The position numbers and the translations under genes were made by a program. DNA of 64,000 nt from JAVBLT01 sp031553315. Lineage in GTDB: Bacteria; Verrucomicrobiota; Kiritimatiellia; RFP12; DVOR01. Below, in pieces: positions 53,541 to 61,345 of this stretch (position 1 is the first letter of the stretch; the number at the start of each line of letters is the position of its first letter). The notes under the pieces were generated by a model. The model was not told the origin of the DNA. It did not search any database and was given only the letters and a program-made list of their open reading frames with translations. The stretch is from contig JAVBLT010000020.1 in the NCBI GenBank assembly GCA_031553315.1, positions 26,442 to 90,441 of the forward strand, in the 5' to 3' direction.

Positions 53541-53542
53541 GG

Positions 53543-53692
53543 TTACTTTGCGCCTCGAAGGAGGCGGAGGAGTTCTTTTTGGGTTTCGGCGATGCGGTAA
53601 TAGTCTCGCAGCGAACGGGCGGTTTCGGGCGGGAAGGGGCGGAAGGCGTCGATTTCAGCTTTGTAGTGTTCGCAGAGGGTAAAATCGTTCAT
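53543..53692 (-). CDS. 49-residue small protein between radical SAM and Sel1 genes
   Basis: It starts at ATG 53692, which overlaps the radical SAM gene's TGA as ATGA, and stops at TAA 53543-53545. The product (MNDFTLCEHYKAEIDAFRP, then FPPETARSLRDYYRIAETQK, ending LLRLLRGAK) is predicted to be two helices. The stretch FRPFPPETARSLRDY recalls the N-terminal helix of Fic-type proteins (RPLPPEALRSLRE), but no FIC motif follows. The tight coupling on both sides argues that it is a real gene. Confidence 0.65.
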   Translation of the reverse strand: MNDFTLCEHYKAEIDAFRPFPPETARSLRDYYRIAETQKELLRLLRGAK

Positions 53693-54585
53693 GGGGTTTC
53701 CTCGAAGCCGGGGACGCGGCGGGCGGCGGGCTCGGTCTGGGCGATGCGGCCAAGGGCGGCTCGGATGACGGTTTCGGTCTGGCCGAAGTGGTGGGCGAAC
53801 TGGGGGATGGTGAGGGGGTGGCGGATGAGGAGCTCGCGGAGGGCGGTTTCGGTGTAGGGTGAGGTGGCGATGGGGGTCTGCCGGGGGGCGGCGGCTTGGG
53901 CGAAGAGGGTGCGGAGCTCGGCGAGGCGCTGGGGGGAGAGGGGCTTTACGCTGGAATCGGCGGGGGGGCGCTCGGCGGTGTTGAGGGTGACGGTGTCGGG
54001 GCGGATGGTCTGCAAAATGGCGAGGATGCGCCGGGTCTGGTCGGGGGAATCGTTGACGCCGGGGATGAGGAAGACTTCGACGTCGAGCTGGCCGGTGTAG
54101 GTTTGGCGGAAGGCGCGGTAGGCTTCGACAATGGCGGCGAAATCGAGGCCGGTCTGTGGGCGGGTGATGGTTTCAAAGGAGGCCTGATCCCAGCTGTGGA
54201 GGGAGACTTTGACTCGCGAGGCGAGGGCGGCGTCGCGCCGCACGCGGGGGTCGGTGAAGAGGGAGCCGTTGGACATGAGGAGGGAGGGGTAGGGGGTCTC
54301 TTCGCGGATGAAGCGGAGCACGTCGCCGAAATGGAGGTGGAGGGTGGGTTCGCCGGAGCCGCAGAGGGTGAGGATGTCGGCGGGTTCGCCTTGGGCGAGC
54401 CAGGCGCGGAGCTGGGTGAGGATTTCCGCCACGGGGACCCAGTCTTTGCGCTCAAGGGTGGTGGCGGGGTTGGGGCCGAGCTGGCAGAAGGAGCAGTTGA
54501 AGGAGCAGGTTTTCATGGGCACGATGTCGATACCCAGCGAGCGGCCGTAGCGGCGGGAGGGCACGGGGCCGAAGATGAGGTTCAT
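53689..54585 (-). CDS. Radical SAM protein (COG0731-type Fe-S oxidoreductase)
   Basis: The 298-residue protein starts MNLIFGPVPSRRYGRSLGIDIVPMK, followed by the iron-sulfur motif CSFNCSFC (CxxxCxxC) and the SAM-binding GSGEPTLH. The IFGPVPSRRxGRSLGID signature identifies the COG0731 group, which is related to wyosine-synthesis enzymes but mostly of unknown role. The last 60 residues look like a winged helix (TETALRELLIRHPLTIPQFAHHFGQ). The start at 54585 is set by the ATGA overlap with the propeller gene. Confidence 0.87.
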   Translation of the reverse strand: MNLIFGPVPSRRYGRSLGIDIVPMKTCSFNCSFCQLGPNPATTLERKDWVPVAEILTQLRAWLAQGEPADILTLCGSGEPTLHLHFGDVLRFIREETPYPSLLMSNGSLFTDPRVRRDAALASRVKVSLHSWDQASFETITRPQTGLDFAAIVEAYRAFRQTYTGQLDVEVFLIPGVNDSPDQTRRILAILQTIRPDTVTLNTAERPPADSSVKPLSPQRLAELRTLFAQAAAPRQTPIATSPYTETALRELLIRHPLTIPQFAHHFGQTETVIRAALGRIAQTEPAARRVPGFEETP

Positions 54586-56012
54586 GGCGTGTCTTTCCAA
54601 AGGGCGGTTGGGGCGGGGGCTTTGGCCTGGTTTTTGAGGGTGCGGGGGCCGTAGGGCACGGGGCCTTTGACGAGCTCGGGGACGTTGTAGGACTGGAGGC
54701 GCTCGAGGTGGTCGGCGGGGCGTTTCCGGGGGAGGATGAAGGGTTTTGTGAATGTGCCGGTTTCGGGGTCGAAGGCGGTGATGTGGGGGCGGGTTCGGGT
54801 GGCGTCGGGGCGGCGGCTGTTGAAGATGAGCCAGCGGCCGTTGGAGGACCAGGTTTCGTAGCTTTCGGCGTGGGGGCTGTTGAGCTCGGCGAGGGGGCGG
54901 ATGGTCTTTTCGCGGGTGTCGTAAAGGAAGAGGTCGGAGGCGCTGTGCCAGATCTGGAAACAGCCGTAGGGGCCGATGGTCATGACGATCCAGCGGCCGT
55001 CGGGCGAGGGGCGGGGGTGGGTGATGCTTTTTGAGGGGCCGTCGATGAGGGTGACGGGGGGAGAGAAGGTGGCGGTTTCGGGGTCGAAGGCGCGGGCCAC
55101 GAGGTCGTAGCAGAGGTTGGTGTAGACGGAGATGCTTTGGGCGAAACGCTCGGTTTTATCTTCGGGGATGCGGGTGACGGGGGGCTGGGCGCAGACGGTG
55201 TAGAGGGTGGTGCCGCAGGGGGACCAGGCGGGAAAGGTTTCGAAGCGGAGGGGGTCGAGGGAAACGGGGGTGAGGGTGTCGGTCTCAAGGTGGTAGAGGA
55301 CGATGCCGGAGCGGGAATCGAGCACTTCCACTTTGTCGGGGTTGGCGGTGTAGAAGACCTGGGCGGTGTCGTTGACGGAGTAGGCGATGAAGGGGCGGGT
55401 GGGGTGCCAGGCGGGGTAGACGCCGGAGGCGTAGAGGGGGCCGGTTTTGAGGGAGCGTTTGCGGATGTCTTCTTTTCCGTTGAAGACGACGGTTCCGGGG
55501 GATTCGCCTCGGAGGTGGAATTGGAAGGTTTCCGGGTTTTTATCCTGGAAGGCGTGGCAGTTGACGCATTGCCGGGTGGTGAATTGTTCGTTGCGGTAAA
55601 TGGGGGTTTCGACGAAGGAGGCGAGGTCGCGCTGGTAAATGCCCATGCGGCTGTAGCTTTCGTAGCTGGGGCCGATGAGGCGGTACACGAGGGTGGGGTC
55701 GATGGGGTGGCTGGAGACGGCGTAGGCGGTGGCGAGGGCTTCGACGCCGTTGGTGCGGATGGTGAGGGTGAGGTCGGAACCGGCGTTTTGGGCGAGGAGG
55801 TCGCGCCAGGCGCGGAGGGGGTAGCGGAGCTCGGAGCCTTTGAGGGTGATGGCTTTGCCGCGGGGGCCGGAAAGGGTGGTTTCGGTGGAGGCGCCGGGGG
55901 GGATGCCGAGGATGTCGGCATTGAGGGGGGCGATGTTGGGGGGGAGGGTGAGGGCGGTGTAGTCGGGGTCGAGGGCCACGCCGCTCATGAGAAGAAGGGC
56001 GGTGCGAATCAT
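54582..56012 (-). CDS. TolB-like beta-propeller protein with CxxCH heme motif
   Basis: The 476-residue protein starts with a weak signal (MIRTALLLMSGVALDPDY) and a domain that carries CVNCHAFQDKNPETF, a single c-type heme motif (residue about 150). It then has a WD40/TolB-like propeller made of blades such as ASGVYPAWHPTRPFIAYSV, RFETFPAWSPCGTTLY and HPRPSPDGRWIVMTI. It is coupled by ATGA overlaps to the membrane/TPR gene before it and the radical SAM gene after it. To my knowledge similar propeller/CxxCH proteins pair with TPR membrane proteins in Bacteroidota; the function is not established. If the motif binds heme, cytochrome maturation genes elsewhere would be needed. Confidence 0.75.
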   Translation of the reverse strand: MIRTALLLMSGVALDPDYTALTLPPNIAPLNADILGIPPGASTETTLSGPRGKAITLKGSELRYPLRAWRDLLAQNAGSDLTLTIRTNGVEALATAYAVSSHPIDPTLVYRLIGPSYESYSRMGIYQRDLASFVETPIYRNEQFTTRQCVNCHAFQDKNPETFQFHLRGESPGTVVFNGKEDIRKRSLKTGPLYASGVYPAWHPTRPFIAYSVNDTAQVFYTANPDKVEVLDSRSGIVLYHLETDTLTPVSLDPLRFETFPAWSPCGTTLYTVCAQPPVTRIPEDKTERFAQSISVYTNLCYDLVARAFDPETATFSPPVTLIDGPSKSITHPRPSPDGRWIVMTIGPYGCFQIWHSASDLFLYDTREKTIRPLAELNSPHAESYETWSSNGRWLIFNSRRPDATRTRPHITAFDPETGTFTKPFILPRKRPADHLERLQSYNVPELVKGPVPYGPRTLKNQAKAPAPTALWKDTP

Positions 56013-57865
56013 GGCTGGAATCCTTTGTAGAAGGGGTAGGCGTCGCGGTAGGTTTTGCTGAAGGCCTCGCGGTCGGCCGGGGTGGTTCCGGGGGCGAGGA
56101 GGCGGCGGGCGTCGCGCTGGAAGCGCTGGAAACGCTGCACCACGGCCGGGTCGAACGCATCGGGCGGGATGGTGCGGGGGTGGTCGGCGGCGGGGATTTC
56201 CGCGAGGGCGGTGAGGAGGGCTTCCTGATAGTAGCGGGGGAGGGGGCGGGTTGGATCGGGGCGCAGGCGGAGGAGGGTCTCGAGGTTTTCGAGCACGGAA
56301 CGGGGGTTGTTGAGGAGGAGGTTGGCGGCGAGGTGGAGGTGGAGGGTGGTTTCGTTGGCTTTGCGCATGATGGCGTAGCGGTTGTAGATGATGTCTTCCA
56401 CGTTGTGGTTTTTTTCGAAGACGGGGTTCGCCGGGTCTTGGCTGAGGCATGTGAAGAGATCGTAGACGGTGAGGAGCTCGGGGTCTTCCACCCGGGCGGC
56501 GGGGTCTTTGGAGAGGCGGAGGCCTTCGGCGGCTTCTTTGCCGTAGAAGGGGCAGCGGGCGAGAAGGGTGAACCAGGCGCGGGCGGCGTCGAGCTCGCCG
56601 GTGATGAGGGCGATGCGGCCGAGGTAGAGGAGGGTGTCGGGGGTCCAGGAGAGGTCTTCGGTTTTTTCCCAGCACCATTTGCGGGCGATCTGCACGAGGC
56701 CGTAGTGGTAAAGCAGGCGGAAGCCGTCGATCTTCATCGTGTCGATGGAGGTTGTGGTGTGTTTGGTCTGGATGGGGTAGGCGAGAAGGCGCTCGGGGAG
56801 GGCGCCGGTGCGGAAGAGCGCGAGGATGCGGTAGGCGGTGAGCGTGCGGTGGGGTTCGCGGTCTTTGGGGGTGGGAATGTTCAGCAGGGCCTTCCAGTCG
56901 CCGCGCTCGGCATGGGCCTCGGCGCGGATGATGGCAAAGAGGTTTTGGGTGTCTTTTTCCGCAGTGAAGAAGGCGAGGGCCGCAGCCGATAAAAAAGGAA
57001 AAAGGAAGATCACAGGGTGAAAAATCCACATGGAAAGGTTGAGGCGCAGGGCGTTGAAGATCGCGCAGAGGGCGGCGGCGGCGAGGATGGCGCCCGCGGC
57101 GATGTTCCACCAGAGGGCTTGCTCTTCGAAGAGCAGGATGGCGTTGACGGTGTAGGCGGTGTCGAAGGCATACGCGCCGTAGAGGAATTCGGCGCAGAGG
57201 CCGGGGACGGCGCCCGTGAGGAGGAGGGCCGCGGAGGCCGCCGCCCAGCGGCGCTGAACGAGCGCGTGGACGGCAATGAGCCCGTTGGCGAAGAGGGCGG
57301 GAACGCCCAGCGGCGGGTAGAGGGCGGCGGCCAGAAGCGGCACGCTGGGGGCGAAGCGGCGGGCGTGCTGCCAAAGCAGGTAAAGGAGAAGCGCGCAGGC
57401 CAGCCCCAGGAGGTGCAAAAAGGGGAAAGACGTCTGCTTGAAAAGGTATACGGAGAAGCCGAGGTGCCCCAGCTGGCAGAGGAAAAAGAGCGCGGGGAGC
57501 GGCGCGAGAAGCTGGGCGGCGCGGCTCCTGCGGAAGGCGAAACACCACAGCGCGGTCACGCCGGCGGAAAGCAGGGCGAGCGCGCCGATGCCGAGGGCGG
57601 GGCGCAGGCCGAGCGTGGTGAGGCCGCGGGAGAGATAGTCGAGAAACTCGCCGGGGCGCGGCGCGGTGAAGGCGAGCCAGGCGTCGTGCGCGGTTGCGAA
57701 GAAGAGCGTGCGGCGGGCGAGTTTCCCAAGAATGGGCTCGTAGCGGAGGCCTGCGATGAGGGTGACGATGACGGTGAGGCAAAGGGCGGGCGGAAGCGGG
57801 TGCGTGAGCCCGTTCGGGAGCCGGCGGTGGATGCCGGGTTCTTTCTGCTGATGCCGTTTTGCCAT
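56009..57865 (-). CDS. Large membrane protein with C-terminal TPR-like region
   Basis: The 618-residue protein has about nine transmembrane helices (about 20-320) and a soluble half with helical repeats (WTPDTLLYLGRIALITGELDAARAWF, LLARCPFYGKEAAEGLRL). ATG 57865, with GAGG upstream, is the preferred start. Architecture resembles the DUF6057-type proteins that accompany CxxCH propellers in Bacteroidota; that naming is from memory. The soluble half probably faces the periplasm and may work with the propeller protein. Together they could sense or process an exported product. Confidence 0.7.
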   Translation of the reverse strand: MAKRHQQKEPGIHRRLPNGLTHPLPPALCLTVIVTLIAGLRYEPILGKLARRTLFFATAHDAWLAFTAPRPGEFLDYLSRGLTTLGLRPALGIGALALLSAGVTALWCFAFRRSRAAQLLAPLPALFFLCQLGHLGFSVYLFKQTSFPFLHLLGLACALLLYLLWQHARRFAPSVPLLAAALYPPLGVPALFANGLIAVHALVQRRWAAASAALLLTGAVPGLCAEFLYGAYAFDTAYTVNAILLFEEQALWWNIAAGAILAAAALCAIFNALRLNLSMWIFHPVIFLFPFLSAAALAFFTAEKDTQNLFAIIRAEAHAERGDWKALLNIPTPKDREPHRTLTAYRILALFRTGALPERLLAYPIQTKHTTTSIDTMKIDGFRLLYHYGLVQIARKWCWEKTEDLSWTPDTLLYLGRIALITGELDAARAWFTLLARCPFYGKEAAEGLRLSKDPAARVEDPELLTVYDLFTCLSQDPANPVFEKNHNVEDIIYNRYAIMRKANETTLHLHLAANLLLNNPRSVLENLETLLRLRPDPTRPLPRYYQEALLTALAEIPAADHPRTIPPDAFDPAVVQRFQRFQRDARRLLAPGTTPADREAFSKTYRDAYPFYKGFQP

Positions 57866-57872
57866 GCGCGCC

Positions 57873-58487
57873 TCATGCGTTGTAATGGGCGAGGGTTTTT
57901 CGGGCTTCCTCAACGGTGGTGAAGAGCTCGCTGTTGAGGCCGGCGGCGCGGGCGCCCTCCACATTGCGGATCGCGTCGTCGAAAAACAGGATGCGGTTGG
58001 GGGGCAGATTGAGCCGGTCGACGAGCTCCTGGTAGATGCCGAGGCTGGGCTTGACCTTTTTCACGCGGGCGGAGATGATCTCCACGTCGGAAAGGAGGCG
58101 GAATTCTTTGGCGCGCTCGAACCAGGGGAGGAATTCGAGGGGCATGTTGGTGAGGATGCCCAGCTTGTAGCCGGCGGTTTTGAGTTCGCGTGCCCAAACG
58201 AGGGTCGTGGGGTTGAGCTCGGCCCAGCTGTCGAGGTCGCGGGAGGCGATGGCCTGGCAGAAGGCGGGGGAGGGAGCGTCGATGCCGTTGTCCTGGAGAA
58301 TGCGGCGGTACATATCGGCGCCCGAAAGGAGGCCGCCGTCGAAATCAAGGCGGTAGCGCGCCCAGCCCTCGCGCACGGTCGCTTCGTCGAGCCCGGTTTG
58401 CTCCTGCATCCAGGGAAAGAAGTAGGCCTTGTCTTGCGGCATGGAGATGACGCCGCCATAATCGAAAACAATCGCTTTGATGTTCAT
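57873..58487 (-). CDS. HAD-superfamily hydrolase (phosphatase type)
   Basis: The 204-residue protein starts MNIKAIVFDYGGVISMPQD, where the usual DxD catalytic motif reads DYG, then has the helical cap, LGILTNMPL (motif II) and KKVKPSLGIYQ with the conserved Lys. FFDDAIRNVEGARAAGL holds the acidic motif IV. It resembles the haloacid dehalogenase-like subfamily of YihX/phosphatase members. The second Asp of DxD is replaced by Gly in this group (the FDYGGV form is common among epoxide hydrolase-like HADs). GGAGG precedes the ATG, and overlaps join it to the hemolysin III-type gene. Confidence 0.83.
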   Translation of the reverse strand: MNIKAIVFDYGGVISMPQDKAYFFPWMQEQTGLDEATVREGWARYRLDFDGGLLSGADMYRRILQDNGIDAPSPAFCQAIASRDLDSWAELNPTTLVWARELKTAGYKLGILTNMPLEFLPWFERAKEFRLLSDVEIISARVKKVKPSLGIYQELVDRLNLPPNRILFFDDAIRNVEGARAAGLNSELFTTVEEARKTLAHYNA

Positions 58488-59149
58488 GAGTTGCCTCCGG
58501 GAATCACGTAGATCAGAATGCTCAGGAAGTGAAGGATGCTGCCCGCCAGCACGAACAGGTGCCACACGGCGTGAAAATAGGGAAACCGTTTGTCGGCCAG
58601 ATAGAAAACCGCGCCCGCCGTGTAGGTGAGCCCGCCGGCCGCCAGCAGCCAGAAGCCCGGCAGCGGCAGGCTCTGCCAAAGCGTGCGGATGGTGAAAATG
58701 GCGACCCACCCCATGACCACGTAAAAAAGGGTCGAAAGCGCTTTGAGCGTTCCGGTCGAAAAAATTTTAAAGATGCACCCGCCCAGCGCGCACCCCCATT
58801 CCACGTAAAAGACGATCCAGCCCGTCATCGACTGCGCATGGCGGAGCGTCACCAGCGCAAACGGGGTGTAAGTGCCGGCGATGAGGAAATAGATCGCCAT
58901 GTGGTCGCCCATTTTCAGGATGCGCTTCGCGCGCGGGAAGGGAATGGCGTGGTAAAGGGTGGAGGCTGAATAGAGCATGAAGAGGGTGATGCCGTAGACC
59001 ACGCAGCTGACGACCGCCCAGGGGTTGCCGAAGAGAGCGGCCCGATACGCCAGCAGCGCGATCGCCGCGCAGCTGAAGAGCACGCCGATGCCGTGGCTGG
59101 TGCAATTGGCGATCTCCTCGCCCACTGAATAGCTTCGTTTACAACTCAT
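58484..59149 (-). CDS. Hemolysin III/PAQR-family membrane protein
   Basis: The 221-residue protein has seven predicted membrane helices. It carries the family motifs EEIANCTSHGIG at the start, STLYHAI, MGDHMAIYFLIAGTYTPF in the middle and FPYFHAVWHLFVLAGSILHF at the end. The histidines in SxxYH and HxxxH bind zinc in the PAQR fold. TrhA-type members affect membrane fluidity. It starts ten bases after the esterase-like gene ends. Members are common in many bacteria; a haemolytic role should not be assumed. Confidence 0.9.
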   Translation of the reverse strand: MSCKRSYSVGEEIANCTSHGIGVLFSCAAIALLAYRAALFGNPWAVVSCVVYGITLFMLYSASTLYHAIPFPRAKRILKMGDHMAIYFLIAGTYTPFALVTLRHAQSMTGWIVFYVEWGCALGGCIFKIFSTGTLKALSTLFYVVMGWVAIFTIRTLWQSLPLPGFWLLAAGGLTYTAGAVFYLADKRFPYFHAVWHLFVLAGSILHFLSILIYVIPGGNS

Positions 59150-59159
59150 ACCAATCCTT

Positions 59160-59969
59160 TTAGAGCGCCAGCGGCATTTTTTTGAAATCCTTCGGGAGGA
59201 TTCCCTGCTCCATCATCCACGCCTGCGCCAGCAGCGGCCACAGCGCGCAGGCGCCCGCGCCCGCCCTCAGCCCGAAACCGTGGCCGCCGGTTGCGAACAT
59301 GTGAAATTCGACCGGCACGCCCAGCCTGCGGAGCGTTTCGGCATAGGCCGCGCCGCTGGCGATGTGGGCGGTATCGTCGCGCGGTTGGGCGATGAAAGTG
59401 GGCGGCGTGTCTTTCGCAGGGGCGGTATCGGGCTTTACCGTTGCGGCGTCGTCGCTCAGATACGCGGGGTAAATCAGCAATTGAAAGGCCGGCTTCACGC
59501 CGCCTTCGGGCAACGGCGCCGCCACGGTGCGGGCCGTGAGGTGCGCGCCGGCGGAGAACCCCATCATGCCGATCTTCCCGGGGTCGATTTTCCATTCCTC
59601 CGCCTGATCCCTGAGGTGTTTGAGCGCCTGCCGGGCATCGGCCAGAGCGCCGTCGCGATTACCGGGAATGCGATACTTCAACACTGCGCCGTGCACGCCG
59701 ATTTCATTGAGCCAGCGGGCGATTTCAGAGCCTTCCTTGTCATAGGCGATCACCTGGTAACCGCCGCCGGGGCAAATCAGCACCACCGGCGCCTTCTTGA
59801 CATCCTTCACCGGATAAAACGCGATATCCGGCTCTGAAACATGCCGCTTATACAGCGTGCCGCGCTCCCGAACCGTTTCTTCCGGCTTATCCGCAGCGGT
59901 TCCGGGCATGGTTCCCGGCGCCCAAAGCAATTTCACGATCGTCAAGGCGGTGATAAGTGTTTCCTGCAT
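59160..59969 (-). CDS. Alpha/beta-hydrolase (acetyl-esterase/BD-FAE-like)
   Basis: The 269-residue protein starts at ATG 59969, with AAAGG ahead of it. A short hydrophobic N-terminus (LITALTIVKLLWA) may be a signal peptide. The core has the oxyanion HGGG-like segment ICPGGGYQVIAYDKEG, the nucleophile elbow GFSAGAHL (Ser near residue 138), and the acid/His end PVEFHMFATGGHGFGL. It fits the esterase group that removes acyl groups from xylan or pectin. It is the first gene of the ten-gene operon, with its own promoter at 60006-60034. Confidence 0.85.
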   Translation of the reverse strand: MQETLITALTIVKLLWAPGTMPGTAADKPEETVRERGTLYKRHVSEPDIAFYPVKDVKKAPVVLICPGGGYQVIAYDKEGSEIARWLNEIGVHGAVLKYRIPGNRDGALADARQALKHLRDQAEEWKIDPGKIGMMGFSAGAHLTARTVAAPLPEGGVKPAFQLLIYPAYLSDDAATVKPDTAPAKDTPPTFIAQPRDDTAHIASGAAYAETLRRLGVPVEFHMFATGGHGFGLRAGAGACALWPLLAQAWMMEQGILPKDFKKMPLAL

Positions 59970-60005
59970 GCCAGGCCTTTCTTCCATTCCTTAAAATACG
60001 GCCAC

Positions 60006-60034
60006 ATTCTACCACACGGAATGCCCGTGCGCAA
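60006..60034 (-). promoter_or_regulatory. Promoter of the ten-gene leftward operon
   Basis: On the minus strand TTGCGC and TAGAAT are separated by exactly 17 bases, with the first start 36 bases beyond the -10 box. Confidence 0.62.
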
Positions 60035-60082
60035 GAAAATGGGTTTTTACAGCCTGTTTTAGTCAATGGTGTGAATTGCACG

Positions 60083-60585
60083 TTAAATGGAGAGGTGTTC
60101 GGGGTTTTTGAAGGCGCGGCAGGGCGACCGGCGCGGTTTCTTTTTGGCGCCGGGGTGATAAGGCGTGTCGCCGCGAAAGACGCCGATATCGCCCTGATCG
60201 ATGTGGTTGTCAAGCGTACGCAGCGAGGGAGACGTTTGCGACGCCTTCACGGATGAGTTCGTAGCGTGCATGTTCGGGCGATTTCTTCTCCTGCAGAACC
60301 TTGACCCTCAATTTTTCAGCAACGGAAGCGAGCCATTTCATGAGCGGCCCCCTGTTTTGATTACCTTCGATGACGGCATCCCGCGCGCGTTGAGCGCTGT
60401 AGAGGCGATATTCCCTGTCGTGGTGAATGAATGGAGTCGGGCTCATTCCGCGCTTGATTTCGCGCTGAAACGTGGCGTAAGGCAAACCGAGCTTTTTGGC
60501 GAGCGCCCGCATGGCAAAGCGTTCTTTTCCTGGCGCGAGGGCGTTTCCCTTTATCCTTCTTCATCTCGTTTGACGAATTGCGCAT
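60083..60585 (-). pseudogene. IS30-family transposase remnant, frameshifted and 3'-truncated
   Basis: The start region ATG at 60585 has a good AGGAG. Helix-turn-helix residues follow (MRALAKKLGLPYATFQREIKRGM) only after a frameshift near 60530. A second shift near 60245 leads into SLRTLDNHIDQGDIGVFRGDTPYHPG, which is a typical IS30 stretch before the DDE core. The catalytic half is missing, and the frame ends at 60083. The sequence just beyond (TGTGAATTGCACGTTAAATG at 60070-60089) matches the end of the IS30-like element at 63791-63810, so the deletion removed the inside of the element but left its tip. Confidence 0.8.
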
Positions 60586-60604
60586 GGGCTCTCTCCTTCT
60601 TTGA

Positions 60605-60760
60605 CAGCCCCATCTCATTGTACAATTTACTGAGGATACAATTTCAAGCGGAAGTGTTAGACAAGGAGCTTCAGGAACGGTAGTATACGAAACAACTCAG
60701 GCAAGGGTTGTTTTGAATTCCCGAGGCGGCGTGGTGACAGTCATGCCAAAATCACAATGA
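60605..60760 (+). pseudogene. C-terminal remnant of a polymorphic toxin
   Basis: An open frame of 51 codons with no usable start ends in a TGA at 60758-60760. It reads VQFTEDTISSGSVRQGASG, then TVVYETTQARVVLNSRGGVV, ending TVMPKSQ. The closing strands of this kind are common at the end of RHS/CDI toxin tips. It follows the IS30 remnant directly and precedes the AT-rich immunity candidate by 23 bases, the position of a toxin tip relative to its immunity gene. The upstream body of the toxin gene has been lost. Confidence 0.5.
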
Positions 60761-60783
60761 TTCAAAAATAGGGAACAGGATAA

Positions 60784-61218
60784 ATGAAGCTTAATTTTCA
60801 TGGGAATTCCGCATTTTTTACCATTGAACCACTTAATTACAAAGCAACAGGCCCTGGATTCTATCCTATTTATGAAAACTGGGTATCATGTTCTTGTATT
60901 ATTCGGAATGATAGTTTAACCGTCGATTATCCTCTTTTGCTTGCAACTTACGATTTTATCGAATTGGAAAATAAACTAACCTCTTTTGCACTAAACCAAA
61001 CAACCCCAGTTACATTCATATCTTTGGAGGAAACAATAGAACTTCATTTTTCATGTAGTAATCGTCTATACATCCTTAGCGGGATATTACATGTGGGGTT
61101 CGGTGATTCCAAAACAGAAGTACGTTTTCATTTTCCATTACTAACATCTTTAGAAGACATTTTAAACCAGGTTAAGGAAATTACATTTAATTTCCCAGTT
61201 ATTGATGATAAGAGATAA
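60784..61218 (+). CDS. AT-rich small protein, candidate immunity protein
   Basis: The 144-residue protein starts MKLNFHGNSAFFTIEPLNYK, with AGGA upstream of the ATG. It is predicted to be beta-rich (FYPIYENWVSCSCIIRNDSL, TIELHFSCSNRLYILSGILHV, TEVRFHFPL) with a final helix. The codon use is much more AT-rich than the core genome. The pattern of a long beta sheet with a closing helix (SLEDILNQVKEITFNFP) resembles WapI-type immunity proteins. Placement 23 bases after a toxin-tip remnant and before a broken RHS gene supports immunity, but I do not have a certain family match. The frame is intact although its toxin is broken. Confidence 0.6.
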   Translation: MKLNFHGNSAFFTIEPLNYKATGPGFYPIYENWVSCSCIIRNDSLTVDYPLLLATYDFIELENKLTSFALNQTTPVTFISLEETIELHFSCSNRLYILSGILHVGFGDSKTEVRFHFPLLTSLEDILNQVKEITFNFPVIDDKR

Positions 61219-61345
61219 AGTTCATGGCGATTTAACTTGAACACCTTGGAATAAATCATCACATCTTTTCATATGGCATTGAAGTATATTCAGTTTTGGT
61301 TTGCTGTCAACCTGTTGTTTTTTACGACAGGTTGGAGTTTTCGTA

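Noticed and set aside
53543..54585. RiPP biosynthesis (radical SAM plus small peptide)
   Set aside because: The radical SAM protein belongs to the COG0731 type without SPASM or RiPP recognition domains, and the 49-residue protein has no core-like Cys/Gly/Ser-rich end.
61308..61334. Terminator at CAACCTGT/ACAGGTTG before the RHS remnant
   Set aside because: The stem is only 8 bp with an 11-base loop, and no T run follows on either strand.
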